In this document: in pieces, positions 1 through 11,371 of the stretch | How positions within the stretch are numbered: the first letter of the stretch is position 1 | How the letters are laid out: each line of letters begins with the position of its first letter | Assembly: GCA_028622995.1 (NCBI GenBank) | Contig: JAJQJQ010000091.1 | Location: forward strand, 184,413-248,412 | Length of the DNA stretch: 64,000 nucleotides | Source: Panagrolaimus kolymaensis | Taxonomy: Eukaryota > Nematoda > Chromadorea > Rhabditida > Panagrolaimidae | Direction: 5' to 3' | Position numbers and translations under genes: made by a program | Notes under the pieces: generated by a model | Database searches by the model: none | Seen by the model: only the letters and a program-made list of their open reading frames with translations | Told to the model about the DNA's origin: nothing

Positions 1-1358
1 TGACAACAATCAAAAAAGCAAGCATGTAAAAAAAGTATTGTTTTTTGCTTCATACATTGAATATATTTTATGTAAAAGATTGCAAAAGCGTAAGTGTCTA
101 CATACATTTGATTAGTAAGCGTTTTTGCTATTTAAAATGCGTGTAACAATGTTATTTTTAGAAAATCAAAAAGCATAAGAAAAGTGTGGGAATTAAAAGG
201 TCAATTAAAGTTTAATGTTTTTGCTTTTTTAAAGGAAAAAAAATAAAACATGATCACATAAAAAGTCAAAAAAACAAACCTTTTTTATTTGAAGCACCAG
301 CAGTTTCCATAATTGATTTCGATGAACCTTTTTTACCCAAGAAAGAATAGATGAAACAGCAAATATGATGATGAATGAGGATCACAAAATAACTAGCCGC
401 AGAAAAAACAGGAAAGAACCTCGAAGTACAATAGTTAGCGTTTCTCTAAAAATCATTATGATTGAAATATTGGTGAATAATATCAACTGCAGCTAAACTC
501 TTACCTTCAAAAAAGATAAACAAATGTTTTTTTCTTCTTCCAAAAAGAAAGTGTCTTTGAATAAAAAAAAGTAATAAATAATGAAAACGCGCAAAAAATC
601 CTTCTTGAACTTTTCTCTTCCTTTCTTCGGCGCGAATCTTTCAAAATGCAAGAAATTAGAAGAAGAGAAAAAAGGCGCTAACTACTGACTGATGTGATCT
701 TTCTATCTTTTTCTTCTGAGTATTTGCGTGTCCTTGTGCATTTATTTGAATGGTCATTTTTTTGGTTCTGTTTTTAAACGTCCTCAAGCTGGTTTTTTTA
801 ACACATGTATTTTTTCAATCCATTTCCCGCTCAAATAGTTTCTTCATATACCTTTTAAACTTTTAATTGAAAATCTAAAGAAATCCCATTGTTTCTTTTT
901 CTCCAAGTATTTATTTCAAACCGAGTTTTTTAGGATATCGTTAACAAAAAGAAGACGGAAACGTGATAAATCAAGAAGGCATCGTGATTAAAAATGACAA
1001 AGCTGTTTGACACCTTTTTAATTGTTTCATACTCGTTTATTTAAAAAAAAACTATAAAAAGAAGAAACACATTTATAAACGAAAAATTAAAGACAAGTTC
1101 ATACACAGCAGATTCATTGTCTATATATTATCTTACTAAATAAAAAACGACGAGACCATTTATAACTATGACAATAATGTTTTGTTTGACCATTGATGAA
1201 ATCGGTAGTGAATAGAGGTCTTTAAGTTTTAAAGTGATTTGAATCAACTATGAAGTTTCCAAAGTTTGAATCAAAAAATGAAAGAAGTTGAAAAATTTGG
1301 GATATTTTTTAAAAATAAAAAAGCTCAAAGAGAGATAATTTGAAAGTTCTGCCGTAAT
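1..1358. other. Gene-free stretch downstream of the glycine-rich-domain gene
   Basis: This is AT-rich sequence with poly-T and poly-A tracts. I found no open frame with plausible splice sites on either strand and no repeat boundary. Its right edge holds the 3' UTR of the minus-strand gene that ends at 1359. Confidence 0.6.
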
Positions 1359-4300
1359 TTAACCTCCGCATCCACCTGAAATATTTCTTTATTATTATTA
1401 TTTTTAAACAGTGAGAAAGTTTACCACATCCACCACAGCCACCGCAAGCTGAAGCGCCACATGCAGCTCCAGAAGTTCCACATCCAGCTGCTCCACAAGC
1501 TGAACAAGCGGAGCAACTACCACATGCTCCAATATCAGAAAAATCATATGCTCCACAAACGGCAAAAAGTGCAGGAGTTATATCAACCGCTCCATCTTGA
1601 CCATGAGATAAGTATCGATTGGAAGGCACAGGTCTACCATAACCACATGCAAGTGTCATGGGCCATTTTTGACATTGATGTCCAATGGGTGTTGTATCTT
1701 GTCGTGTTCTAACTTTATCAGGGTTACAAAGCACAAATAAAGTTCCAATAGAAAATATGGATGCAATGTGTTCTGCTGTTTGTGTTGAACGACAATGCAT
1801 TCGACGACCATTTAATCGTGCTTGTGCATCTAAAATTTCCAAATTTTTAGTAAACAGTATGAAATACGTTTCAAAATATGATAGTTAAAAAATTTAATTT
1901 TCCACTTTACTCTTTTGATAAATAATTACCTCCAATCAAAAATAACGTTGACCCATCAACGCCGGGTAATTGCAATTTTTGTACCGTGTTTCGAAGGAGA
2001 TTAAAAAGTTCCACATTTAAATTTCCTGCAGATCCTGATTTGCCTTTGTGAAGTTTATCACCACTTATTTTTCGTGCGAAACCATTCCATCGACCTTTAA
2101 TAATTGCAAAATCCCCATCTCGATTGAGAACAATAAAAACTCGTTCATCGGGTGAAGATAAATGGGGAAGGAATTGCTGAAAAATTCGCAATTGTGATGA
2201 CTACATTACAAAAAAAAAACGAGCTCACAAGGTTTGCATCAAGTTGATCTTTTGATGGTAAACTATCTGCGCCAATAAGATGCGACATACAAAGCAACCT
2301 CTGTTCTGTACCATAAACTAATACCATAGAAAGAAGCATTTGAGCATTGTGAACTATTTGGGCAATATATTTTGCACCATCTCGAACATCAATTAAACTA
2401 AAATCAGGTTTTTAACTCACTGAAAATTAAAAATATAAGCCTACGTGTGAGTTGCAACATAAACGGTTGAACCTGGTTGAAGGGCAGCTCGATTGAGGGC
2501 TGCACTTTGACACAAAGTCCATAATCGACTATCGGGTTCTAAAGTTTGTTCAATAAATTCTCCAGCAATTAATTCAAGTTCTCGATTGAGGGAAATATTG
2601 GTTGTAACATTCACTTTTGCTTTGAAATCTCGCTCCCGTTCAGCTGTTTCCAAAAACATTTGAGTTATTGTTTGGGCAGATTTGGAATTTGGTGGTGGTA
2701 ATAACTAAAATATTAAGTCTTTTTTTAATAAATATAAATCCATGGGTTCAAACCTGTTCCAAAAGAAGGCGTCCCTGTAATTTAATAACATCCCGTTTTT
2801 GTAAAAATACTTTATCATATAATTCTAATTCAATAATTAATTCTTTAGGATTTTTCTTTTCAAATGGAAATTTTACAATCGATGTGGATGCATTACCTTC
2901 AGTTGGTTGCCAAACTAATGAAAAGCTTGATCTTGTTACTTGTTTATCCCATAAATCTGCATTAAATGTTGTAATCTTTTTAGTTCCATAACTTACTAAA
3001 AAATGTTTAAATTAAAATTAAATATCTCTTGTTATATTTTCTTAAGTTTTTAATATTTTGTTGTAAAAAATTAATTTTAAAAGAACAAACATTTAAGTCG
3101 TAATTGTTCACGTTGAACTGGGATTTCTTTAAGAGATATTGATGGAATGTGTATATGACCATATGAAATATTACTAATATCTTGATTTTCAAATCCAAGA
3201 AATATTGGTGCAACATGTCCTCTGAAATTTTCGGAAATTAAAATTAGTAAAAAGCGGGGTACACTGTAACGAGCAAACACATATTTCTAAATTTTCTATA
3301 AAAACTTAAAATAAAAATTATCAACTTACCGATACATGCATCCTCGACGAAAGAATCCTTCTTTAAAATGGGTAGTCCAAACTTTTTTTGTGACGCTCTC
3401 ACCTTTCATTAATTTAGAATTTTTACTTCGATCATTCACCGAATCATCATGCCTTAACATGCAACCAAATATCGCGGTGCAATCTCGTTTATATGCTAAT
3501 GGATGAACTTGATGAGTATGCCAACATAAATCAAAATCATAACATGGTGTTAAAAACTGATCGTGATAAGTTTGTTTTAACATTAAAAAATTCACATAAC
3601 GATCTATTGCATCTTTAAGAAATTTGGGTGCTGTAAAATGTGGGAGCGAAACTTGATAATTAAAATTTCGTTGTCTTTGTACTGCTGCCGCAATATCATA
3701 TGTTGATTTTTGTTTATATGAAGTTTGTTGAATATTTAATTGAGCATTTGAATTTCTGTAATAAAGATAAATCAGGTTTTTATCATAGTGATTAAAAAAG
3801 AAAATGAACTAACAAGAAGTCATATGGCTCTTGTGGGCAAAAGCTATTCCATGTTGATACCGATTGCTCATATCGTTGTTGAATTTCATCCGAACTTAAT
3901 AATTTATGATCAATTACTGTACCACATATAGCTATACAATCTTCTTCATAATGGGTAGGTGATAGCATATGACTAAAATGAATTTATTGGATTATGTGGA
4001 TGATACTAAACAGACAAACCAATGATGGACCCAATGCACGTCCAATGGAGGAATGTTATTGAGATCTGGTTTGGCTGCCTATAAAGGAATTTATTATAGG
4101 AAGTTTTTATGCTTAATTATAATATATATAAACGGTGCTTTGAAAGAATGAATTTAACTTTAAAAAGAACTTGTCCTTCCTAAATATCAATATTACTACA
4201 GTAAATTCTTTTCTTAGCCAACAAATTATGGAATTCTTATTTTTTCACTTTAATAGAAATATAATTAGCTTTATTAATGATCTTAAATATTGTCGATATC

Positions 4301-6067
4301 TTCAACTGTCTCAGTCCCCAAATTTTGTTTATTAAAATTCCATTTCATTGTTTTGATGCTTTTCATATCAATGTCAAAAAACTTGTTTATCAGATTCATA
4401 AAAGCAGCAGTGTCTTTTAAAAAAATGATGAATCTACTTCAAATTTCTTTTTTCACATGGAATGGAGATCTCCACCGGGACAAGCAAAGAATAAGTAAGC
4501 CTACGCGTATTTCTCCTTCTTTATTTTGCACAGTTTTACACACACATCAATGAACAAAAAAATAAGCTTCATTTCTTTCTTTTTTTGAAAGTCAAATAAA
4601 AATTCAAAAAAAGCGTAAAACCATTTACCGAAGAAAAAAAAATGGACTTGATATAAATAAAAACTAAGTTTTTTACATTGTCTGTTTTTCATTCAAAAAA
4701 AAAAAAAAGCAATTACTTAGAAACAGAGACTTTGGGATCTTGGTTAACAAAAATGAGCCAAGTTTAAAGATCAAATCCGAATAAAAAAAATTTAAATGCC
4801 TCTTGAGAAATAACTTTTTTAGAGATAAAAAATTTTGCTTGTCATTTTTATTTTTTTTATTTTTGAAACAAAAAGTTAAACCATTTCTGGAAAAAGTTTA
4901 AAATAAATATGACAAAATTGGTTTCAATTCTCAAAGGATTAATAAAGTTGCAAAAAATATTGTTTGTAAATTCACTTCTTTAGTTAATCCCTTGACTTTG
5001 GGATTCTGTTTAGTTTGACGCATTTTAAAATAAAGCTGCAATCAATAAACTTTTTTTTAGCTAAATCACTACTTCTTTTCCACCTACGATAAGTAAGCAA
5101 TTAAAAATGAAAGTTTCGAAAAAAAACAGGCGTGATTATTTCATTTTTGTTGTTTGCTGTCACAAACTGATAAAAACGTTCCCAATCTTTAATTTGCTGC
5201 TTCCTTAAGTATGTATGAGATTGATTGATAAAGAAAAAGCTGCCTTTTGACAGGGCAAAAAGCATATGTCTCTTCTGTCTATTACTACTTTCATATAAAA
5301 AAATTTTTAATTTTTGAAGAAGAAAAGACTTATGAGTGAGCAATGGTTTACTTTTTAAAGCGGCATTTCGATGTTTTTTTTTCTAATGACCGCCACCGCC
5401 AGTACATTATGATGACTTTTCTCTTTTTAAACATGTGAGATTAAGAAACTTATATATTATGAATATTTCTAAAAGTTATTGAAGCATAAAGAAAAGTTTC
5501 CATAACTTTTTTTTTTCAAAAAAATAAATTATGAAGGAAAATGAATGAGAAAAATTGAAAGACCACTTGTCAAAGTGAAATGGTTTCAAGTCCTTTTCTA
5601 GAAGAAAAAAACAGCTTTCGTGGTACAAGAAATTAAAATAACTCTCTTTTGAAAGAAATGTAGGTGAAAAGAAAGCCAATTCAAGCTGTGCAATTTAAAA
5701 AAAGAGAGTTGTTTAATTATTGAAAGATGAATATTTTGAACACTTTTAATTCACTCATTCAATGATTTACACTAACCTGCATAGGAAGCCAGAATTCTTC
5801 ATAACGTCGAATGGCATTTCGAACAATATTATCTTCATATAATACTGGAGCTTTACGATCAATCATTCGAAGAAAATTTACTTCACGTTGGCATGCAGTA
5901 AGTAAATCGATTGATATGCATTTTTTCATTTGATCATGAGTTGATTTAAGTACGGGAACAATTTGGTCATAACGTGGTAATGAAGCAGCCATGCTATTTC
6001 GAATTGTGGTTGTTGTTGCGCATGGACCCGGTGGAGGGCATGTATTTTCAGTTGCCGTTGTTGCCAT
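1359..6067 (-). CDS. Glycine-rich domain (DUF1399/GRDP-type) protein with a Cys-Gly-Ala-rich C-terminal tail
   Basis: Eleven exons joined with consistent phase give 801 aa: 6067-5777, 4078-4020, 3972-3814, 3755-3330, 3221-3091, 2995-2754, 2704-2445, 2397-2229, 2176-1930, 1829-1425 and 1375-1359. Seen: paired His-Cys segments typical of the family, VHWVHHCHMLSPTHYEEDC near residue 110 and DLCWHTHQVHPLAYKRDC followed by RHDDSVNDRS near residue 225. A C2-like middle and a tail of alternating CG/CGG/CGA with about ten Cys follow. Known: GRDP/DUF1399 proteins occur in plants, fungi and nematodes; their biochemical role is poorly defined and RNA binding or signalling has been proposed. The first ATG follows no alternative in-frame start. 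Intron 1 is 1.7 kb, while the others are about 45-160 bp. The final 17-nt exon only adds the end of the Gly/Cys tail and the stop. No signal peptide is seen, so the protein is probably cytosolic. Confidence 0.85.
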
Positions 6068-8275
6068 TTAAAAAAATATTTTTTCGCTATTAAGCTAAAA
6101 ATTCAAATCTTTTTTGATGCAACGATGAAAATTATTTCACGACATTCGATCTTTGTTTTTTTGATACAAACATTTTAAAGTAAAAATCAAAGTTGAAAGA
6201 TGCCATTTATCAAGGTAATTCGTCAAAAATAATGAAACAATTTTGGAGTAAGAATAAAACGACGAGTAAAATAAAAGGATAGTGGTAAAACATAAAGCAG
6301 CAAAAAAAATATATGCAAACAATAAATATAATCCCTCGAGGTTGGCGGCTACCAAAAATGGAAAAGATTTCAATGTGGGTTAAAAAAAAGAAGAGGTCAG
6401 TTTTTTTATGAAAGAAGATGCATCATTTTTGGTTTATTTTTACGATAGCATAACGCAATAAAAAAGTAAAGTTTTATGATCTCTCATTTTGGAAGAAGCA
6501 AGATTCAACTTGGAAACAACTAGATGTAAAAAATGGCTGGAAATTGTATAACTTCCAAAAAACTTGGAAGGTCAGAGGAATCGATACGATACCTAAATCG
6601 AAAGCTATCATAGCTTTTAGAGTCGTCTACCGTAAAATAAGCTTTGCTTTTGGACAAATATATGGGCTTTCATTTTTTTATTTTAAAGTATTCTACTTGA
6701 ATTACATTTATTTTTCTCATGCTTAAATTTTTATTGATAGGCTTGAAAGAGGACGATAGTTGTCAAACGATGAAAATGGTTTTTTCTTTTTTTTTACTCT
6801 TTTAGCTTATTTTTTTATCTTCCTTTTTTTCAAAAAACCCTCAAAAGTAAAAAAAAAGGCATTTTTTTGCCATTTTAAAAAAGAAAAAAGGAGACGACAC
6901 ATCGCAAAGTCAATTTCCAGGCAAGCCAGCATTTTTACCGCCTCAAAGGAAATCCTTTTTTTTTTAGTTGCCGACATCAAATTTTTTTCCTGCCTTTTAG
7001 AAACATTTCATCTTCTGACAAAATTGGTCAACCTTAATACAATGAACGTTTCATAGCATTTTTTACTGCTTGCTGCTGAATCGAATGATAAATGCATTCA
7101 TACTAAGAAACAAATAAATCATTAATACTCCTCTATATTTGGGTTCTAAACATAGTAGTAAAAAAGGAGGAAAAAAACAAATAAGTCGAGATTGGTTTCA
7201 TTTCATTTTCGCTTGAATGATTTTTTTTTTCATTCTTTTTTTGGTAAATATTGAAACCCCAGCGCCATTGTTGGTTGCTTGAGGCAATGGATGGTGCGTG
7301 CTTTGCTTCCAAAAAAGGAGGAAGAAGCAAGCAAAAAATAAATAAAACGAAAAATAAGCTTGGAAATGAATAATCAACGAAAGAAAATAAAAAACAAAGC
7401 TGGCTACTGCTGCTGCTTGTTAATCAATATCTCATTTGCTTACTGTAATTTTCATTAAAATTTCAAAGACATCATCACCTGTTACAAAAATATTTAAAAA
7501 AGGTTAAATGAAATAAATAAAATCCCATGACAAATGAAGATAAATAAATACAATTTTGAAAAAGGAAAAGCAGCCAAAAAAAATTTGAGATGAATTTTTT
7601 TTACATGGCTAAAAAAAGTTGTCAAAGAGGAAAAAGCAAGCAAACAAAAAAGCAGCGGTAAATCCTTCAAATAACGACGACAACAAGGACGGAAAGATGA
7701 GGGACAATTGACTGACTATGCCTTATTGACAACAACGACGGCAACGATTGCTGCTGCTGATGAAGCAAGCAAGCAAAGTCGTTCACGTTTGGCAATTTTC
7801 AAAATGTCGATGTCATTCCTTGCTTACTAGCTTACTTGTGTCGCCATCATCATTGAAGGAAAACAGACTTTTTTCTTAAAAGATGCTGCCTCTTTTTAAG
7901 CGGCGGTAAGAAAAAAAAGCAAAAAAAAATTGTGGTCGTCGTTGTTGTCTTCATAAGTTCTTCTTTCTTTGATGCTACTTCTTCACAAAGTTCTGGACTC
8001 CTTTAAGAAGAACAACAACAACTGACTGCATCCTCCTTGGCTGGGTAGTAATAGTATGTATCGAACGTTTTTTATTTGAAGAAAAAAAATGCGTGTAAAG
8101 TCTGCAGGAGGCTTTTTTGCCATCTATGAAAAGAAAGGAGAAAAGAAAAATTCAAAAGGCGGGGTTTAAACTTTTTTTTCTTCATCATAGCTAACTAACT
8201 CTCTTAACTTAAAGCTAACATACATAAATGAGAGAGTTTAAAGGAGGGGAATTCCACAATTCTCAACATTTTGAT
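6068..8275. other. Gene-poor intergenic region
   Basis: This is T- and A-rich sequence upstream of the glycine-rich-domain gene start at 6067. It holds CAA/GCA-rich simple stretches around 7380-7760 (clusters of CAACGACGG, GCTGCTG and GCAAGCAAGCAAG). Small open frames lack splice context and have low-complexity Phe/Lys composition. It presumably includes the promoter, but I see no specific motif. Confidence 0.5.
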
Positions 8276-8282
8276 GATATTT
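8276..8282 (+). repeat. Left 7-bp target-site duplication (GATATTT) of the foldback element
   Basis: GATATTT lies directly before the outer end GACGGCGCC of the left arm. The identical heptamer lies directly after the mirrored GGCGCCGTC at 9503-9509. Confidence 0.75.
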
Positions 8283-8781
8283 GACGGCGCCATTTTTAAA
8301 GATCGAGATTTACGGATATGAAATTTAACGATTCTTGTTTACGGATGGGAATATTACCGATAAAGATTTAAGGATTTTTATTAAAAGACATGATTTTTAA
8401 AGATATTTGTTCACGGACTGGATTTTTAAAGAATGCATTTTTGACGATAGAATTTTGGGTATACAAATTTTAAAGATAAATTATTTGGGGACAGATGCTT
8501 GCTTATAGATTTTTAAAGATTTTTACTAAAAGATTGGAATTTTACTGATTTCATCTTAAAAGACCGCTTTTTTACAGATTTTTATTTACTGATTTTATTT
8601 TAAAGATTTATTTTTACGGATCTGACATTAGCGGATATTCATTTAATGTCACTCCTTATGAAAATGAAATCTGAAAAAATTTTATTTTTCGTTTTTGCTT
8701 TTCTTGTTCAAACCAAAATGATAAAAAACGATTTGAAAACGCTTGTTAGACAACCAAAGAAAGGTGATTTTTTTGTTTCAA
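8283..8781 (+). repeat. Left arm of the foldback element
   Basis: This arm pairs with 9006-9502 in inverted orientation. Its outer part is built of AAAGAT/TTTACNGAT-like units. Its inner part carries a short open frame starting at 8646 with a hydrophobic segment (KILFFVFAFLVQ). The same frame is present in mirror image in the right arm. Confidence 0.75.
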
Positions 8782-8909
8782 ACATTTTTTTCACCCAATT
8801 TTTTTGTGTTTTCTTTTTTACCATTATTTAAATATAAAAAAACGTTTAAAATTTATTTAGAATAAAAAAGCATTCAATCACTATTATTATTACAAATTCC
8901 TTTTTTAAA

Positions 8910-10962
8910 TTAATCATAAAAATTCGGCTGAGGGATATTTGCTGGTTTTGAATTTTGGATTACACCACTAGATACATAACCATTTTGTGGCTGAGCTGGA
9001 GCATAAAAACAAAAAAATCACCTTTCTTTGGTTGTCTAACAAGCGTTTTCAAATCGTTTTTTATCATTTTGGTTTGAACAAGAAAAGCAAAAACGAAAAA
9101 TAAAATTTTTTCAGATTTCATTTTCATAAGGAGTGACATTAAATGAATATCCGCTAATGTCAGATCCGTAAAAATAAATCTTTAAAATAAAATCAGTAAA
9201 TAAAAATCTGTAAAAAAGCGGTCTTTTAAGATGAAATCAGTAAAATTCCAATCTTTTAGTAAAAATCTTTAAAAATCTATAAGCAAGCATCTGTCCCCAA
9301 ATAATTTATCTTTAAAATTTATGTACCCAATATTCTATCATCAAAAATGCAATCTTTACAGTCCCCATCCGTAAATAACAAATTCTTATAAATCTATCTT
9401 TATTTTTAAATCAGTAAAAATGATATCTTTAATAGTCTATCGGTAAACAGATATCGTTAAATTTCATATCCGTAAATCTCGATCTTTAAAAATGGCGCCG
9501 TCGATATTTCATGACTGCCATTTTGAATTTTAACCTTGTTGTTTGGGAAGCCCCTTTCATTTATTTTTATTTTCTTTCGTTAAAATTGATCGGAAATGAA
9601 AGAAGGGCAAAGAAATGAGGATCAAAAATAAGGAAATATAATCAGACAAAGACTTTGGGGAAGACAAGATGTCAAGCTGCTGCCATACGTTAAAAAATCT
9701 GCCATAATGAAGAGAGATCATAATTCAAAAAAATCATAATTATTATTTTAAAACAAGTTAAAAATCATTGCTCTTCTTCCCTCATCAATCATAAACATAT
9801 TTATCTTGTAAATTAAGCTGTGTGGAAGACATACTTAAGTATCAGCACAAAATTGGAAAGTTAAAAATTTATAAATCTACAGTACTCTTTTTTTCACAAA
9901 CGAATTTAAAATAAATATTGAAAAGATATGCACAAATTCTTTTTTATGAGCCATAAACACGCTTAAATTTATTATCAAAGTTTGAAAGTATTAGTTGTTG
10001 CAAACGTAGATAAGAAAAAGCAACATCAGATTATGCAAGAATTTCGATTGTCTTTATTGTTGAAAGCAAAAATAAACAAAACATTTTTAAAAGTTTGCAA
10101 ACAAAAAATTGAGAAACAAAATGAAAAGCAAAAAGCCGCTGTTTTTAGTTTCATAATAAACAAATTATTTCAGTGTGTTCAAGTAGATACCTTCTAACCT
10201 TTATATTTGCTTCACCCTTAATCATAAACTAACCCACTTATGTAAGTTTAACATTCGAATCCTTCTTTGAAAAATCAAAAAAATAAATATTTAAAAACAG
10301 CCTTTGCAAAACAAAGCCAATTAAAGCTATGCTTAAAGCCGGAATCCAGCATACTGTAATAATAAATAAATTTAGCTAATTATCGTTTAAAAATAAAATA
10401 AAAAGTTGTGGGCAAATAAATAAAGTAAATTTGATGCCTGTTAAATTATTCAAGAAAAAAATGCTTTGAAGCGACAAACAAAAAAAGAGAGAGGGAAAAG
10501 CAAAAAATGACTTTGAATAAATATTTTTTAGAAAAGAACCACCACCATCATTTTGGGCACAATCGTATGTATGTAAACATTTATTCATGGTTATCAAAAT
10601 AAATGGAAAATGTGGCCTATGAATTGCATCAAATTTCTCGAGCTTTTGAATTAGTATTATTTAATCTTTAGTTATTTATATGAATTAACTTTTAAAAAAA
10701 TTAAAGATAAAATTTTGATGCCTGCCATGTTTGAAATAAAGATTCCTTTAAAAACCTCATTGAAATAAAAGCTTTTGTCTACCATCATCCAATTTGAAAA
10801 TTTTATTGTTAAAGTTAAAGATAAGCAAGAGAAAACAAAATATGTGAAATATTATAATAACAAGTTAATACATACTTACTTCCTCGATAAACATTCCTAT
10901 CGTTTTCACTGTCAAAGATACTGTATTCAAACATATTAGATGGAGAAAAAAAAGATTGGGTC
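8910..10962 (-). CDS. Candidate small gene with 3' exon in the foldback spacer; exon structure uncertain
   Basis: Three minus-strand pieces look exonic. The first, 10962-10880, follows CTTTCAG, contains ATG at the start of MFEYSIFDSENDRNVYRG and ends at GTAAGTATG. The second, 10353-10299, follows ATTACAG and reads as a membrane-like segment, CWIPALSIALIGFVLQR. The third, 8996-8910, follows a pyrimidine tract ending CCAG; it reads QPQNGYVSSGVIQ and ends PQPNFYD-stop, with an AATAAA about 60 bp beyond. Exons 1 and 3 join in phase; adding the middle piece requires another unseen exon. The gene would start about 410 bp downstream of the atp-1 stop on the same strand, so the TTTCAG before the ATG could be a trans-splice acceptor. 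Alternatively, the 3' exon is a captured fragment carried by the foldback element. No function is assigned. Confidence 0.3.
9006..9502 (-). repeat. Right arm of the foldback element
   Basis: Inverted partner of 8283-8781. On the minus strand it reads from GACGGCGCC inward to the frame beginning MSLLMKMKSEKILFF and runs directly into the spacer that holds the PQPNFYD-stop exon. Confidence 0.75.
9510..10298. other. Intergenic or intronic sequence, nothing recognised
   Basis: AT-rich, with only low-complexity open frames. If the small minus-strand gene across this region is real, this is its intron. Confidence 0.4.
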
Positions 10963-11371
10963 CTGAAAGTTCATACAAACAAAATAATCACATTGTTATA
11001 TTTTACACACGATGAAAATATTCCATTCATTTCTGCTTACGAAATAGATAAAAGTAAAACAAAGGATGATAAAAGTTATCTATCAAGAGTGTGATAAAGA
11101 TGTTAACATAGTTTACGCAAAAAAATCAACCTTCAGAAGGGTTTTCAAGTTCTTTCAAATCAAATGCGAGTATGAAGACACGAACAAAATTTTTCACTCC
11201 AAATTATCATTTTATAAAATGCTTTTATTCCTAACGAAATCAAATAAACTAATATGCAAAAGAAAACAATACATAATAATTAATAAATTTTTATTTAACC
11301 TCAGTCAAAACAGACTACAATATAAAACGACATTAATTCAGCAATAATTCTACATGATCATATAATTCAAC

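Larger units (their letters stand above)
8283..9502. mobile_element. Foldback (long inverted repeat) element, 1220 bp, with 7-bp target duplication
   Basis: The ends are exact inverted copies, GACGGCGCCATTTTTAAAG at the left and its reverse complement at the right. They are flanked by a perfect direct repeat, GATATTT (8276-8282 and 9503-9509). The arms run from about 8283 to 8781 and 9006 to 9502 and enclose a spacer of about 224 bp. The inner half of the arms (for example 8641-8781 against 9006-9146) looks almost identical. The outer half is diverged and consists of degenerate tandem units resembling AAAGATTTTTACNGATTT. No transposase frame is seen, so the element is non-autonomous. A 7-bp duplication does not fit TA (Tc1/mariner) or TTAA (piggyBac); the superfamily is not assigned. 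The spacer contains coding-like sequence, described separately. Confidence 0.8.
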
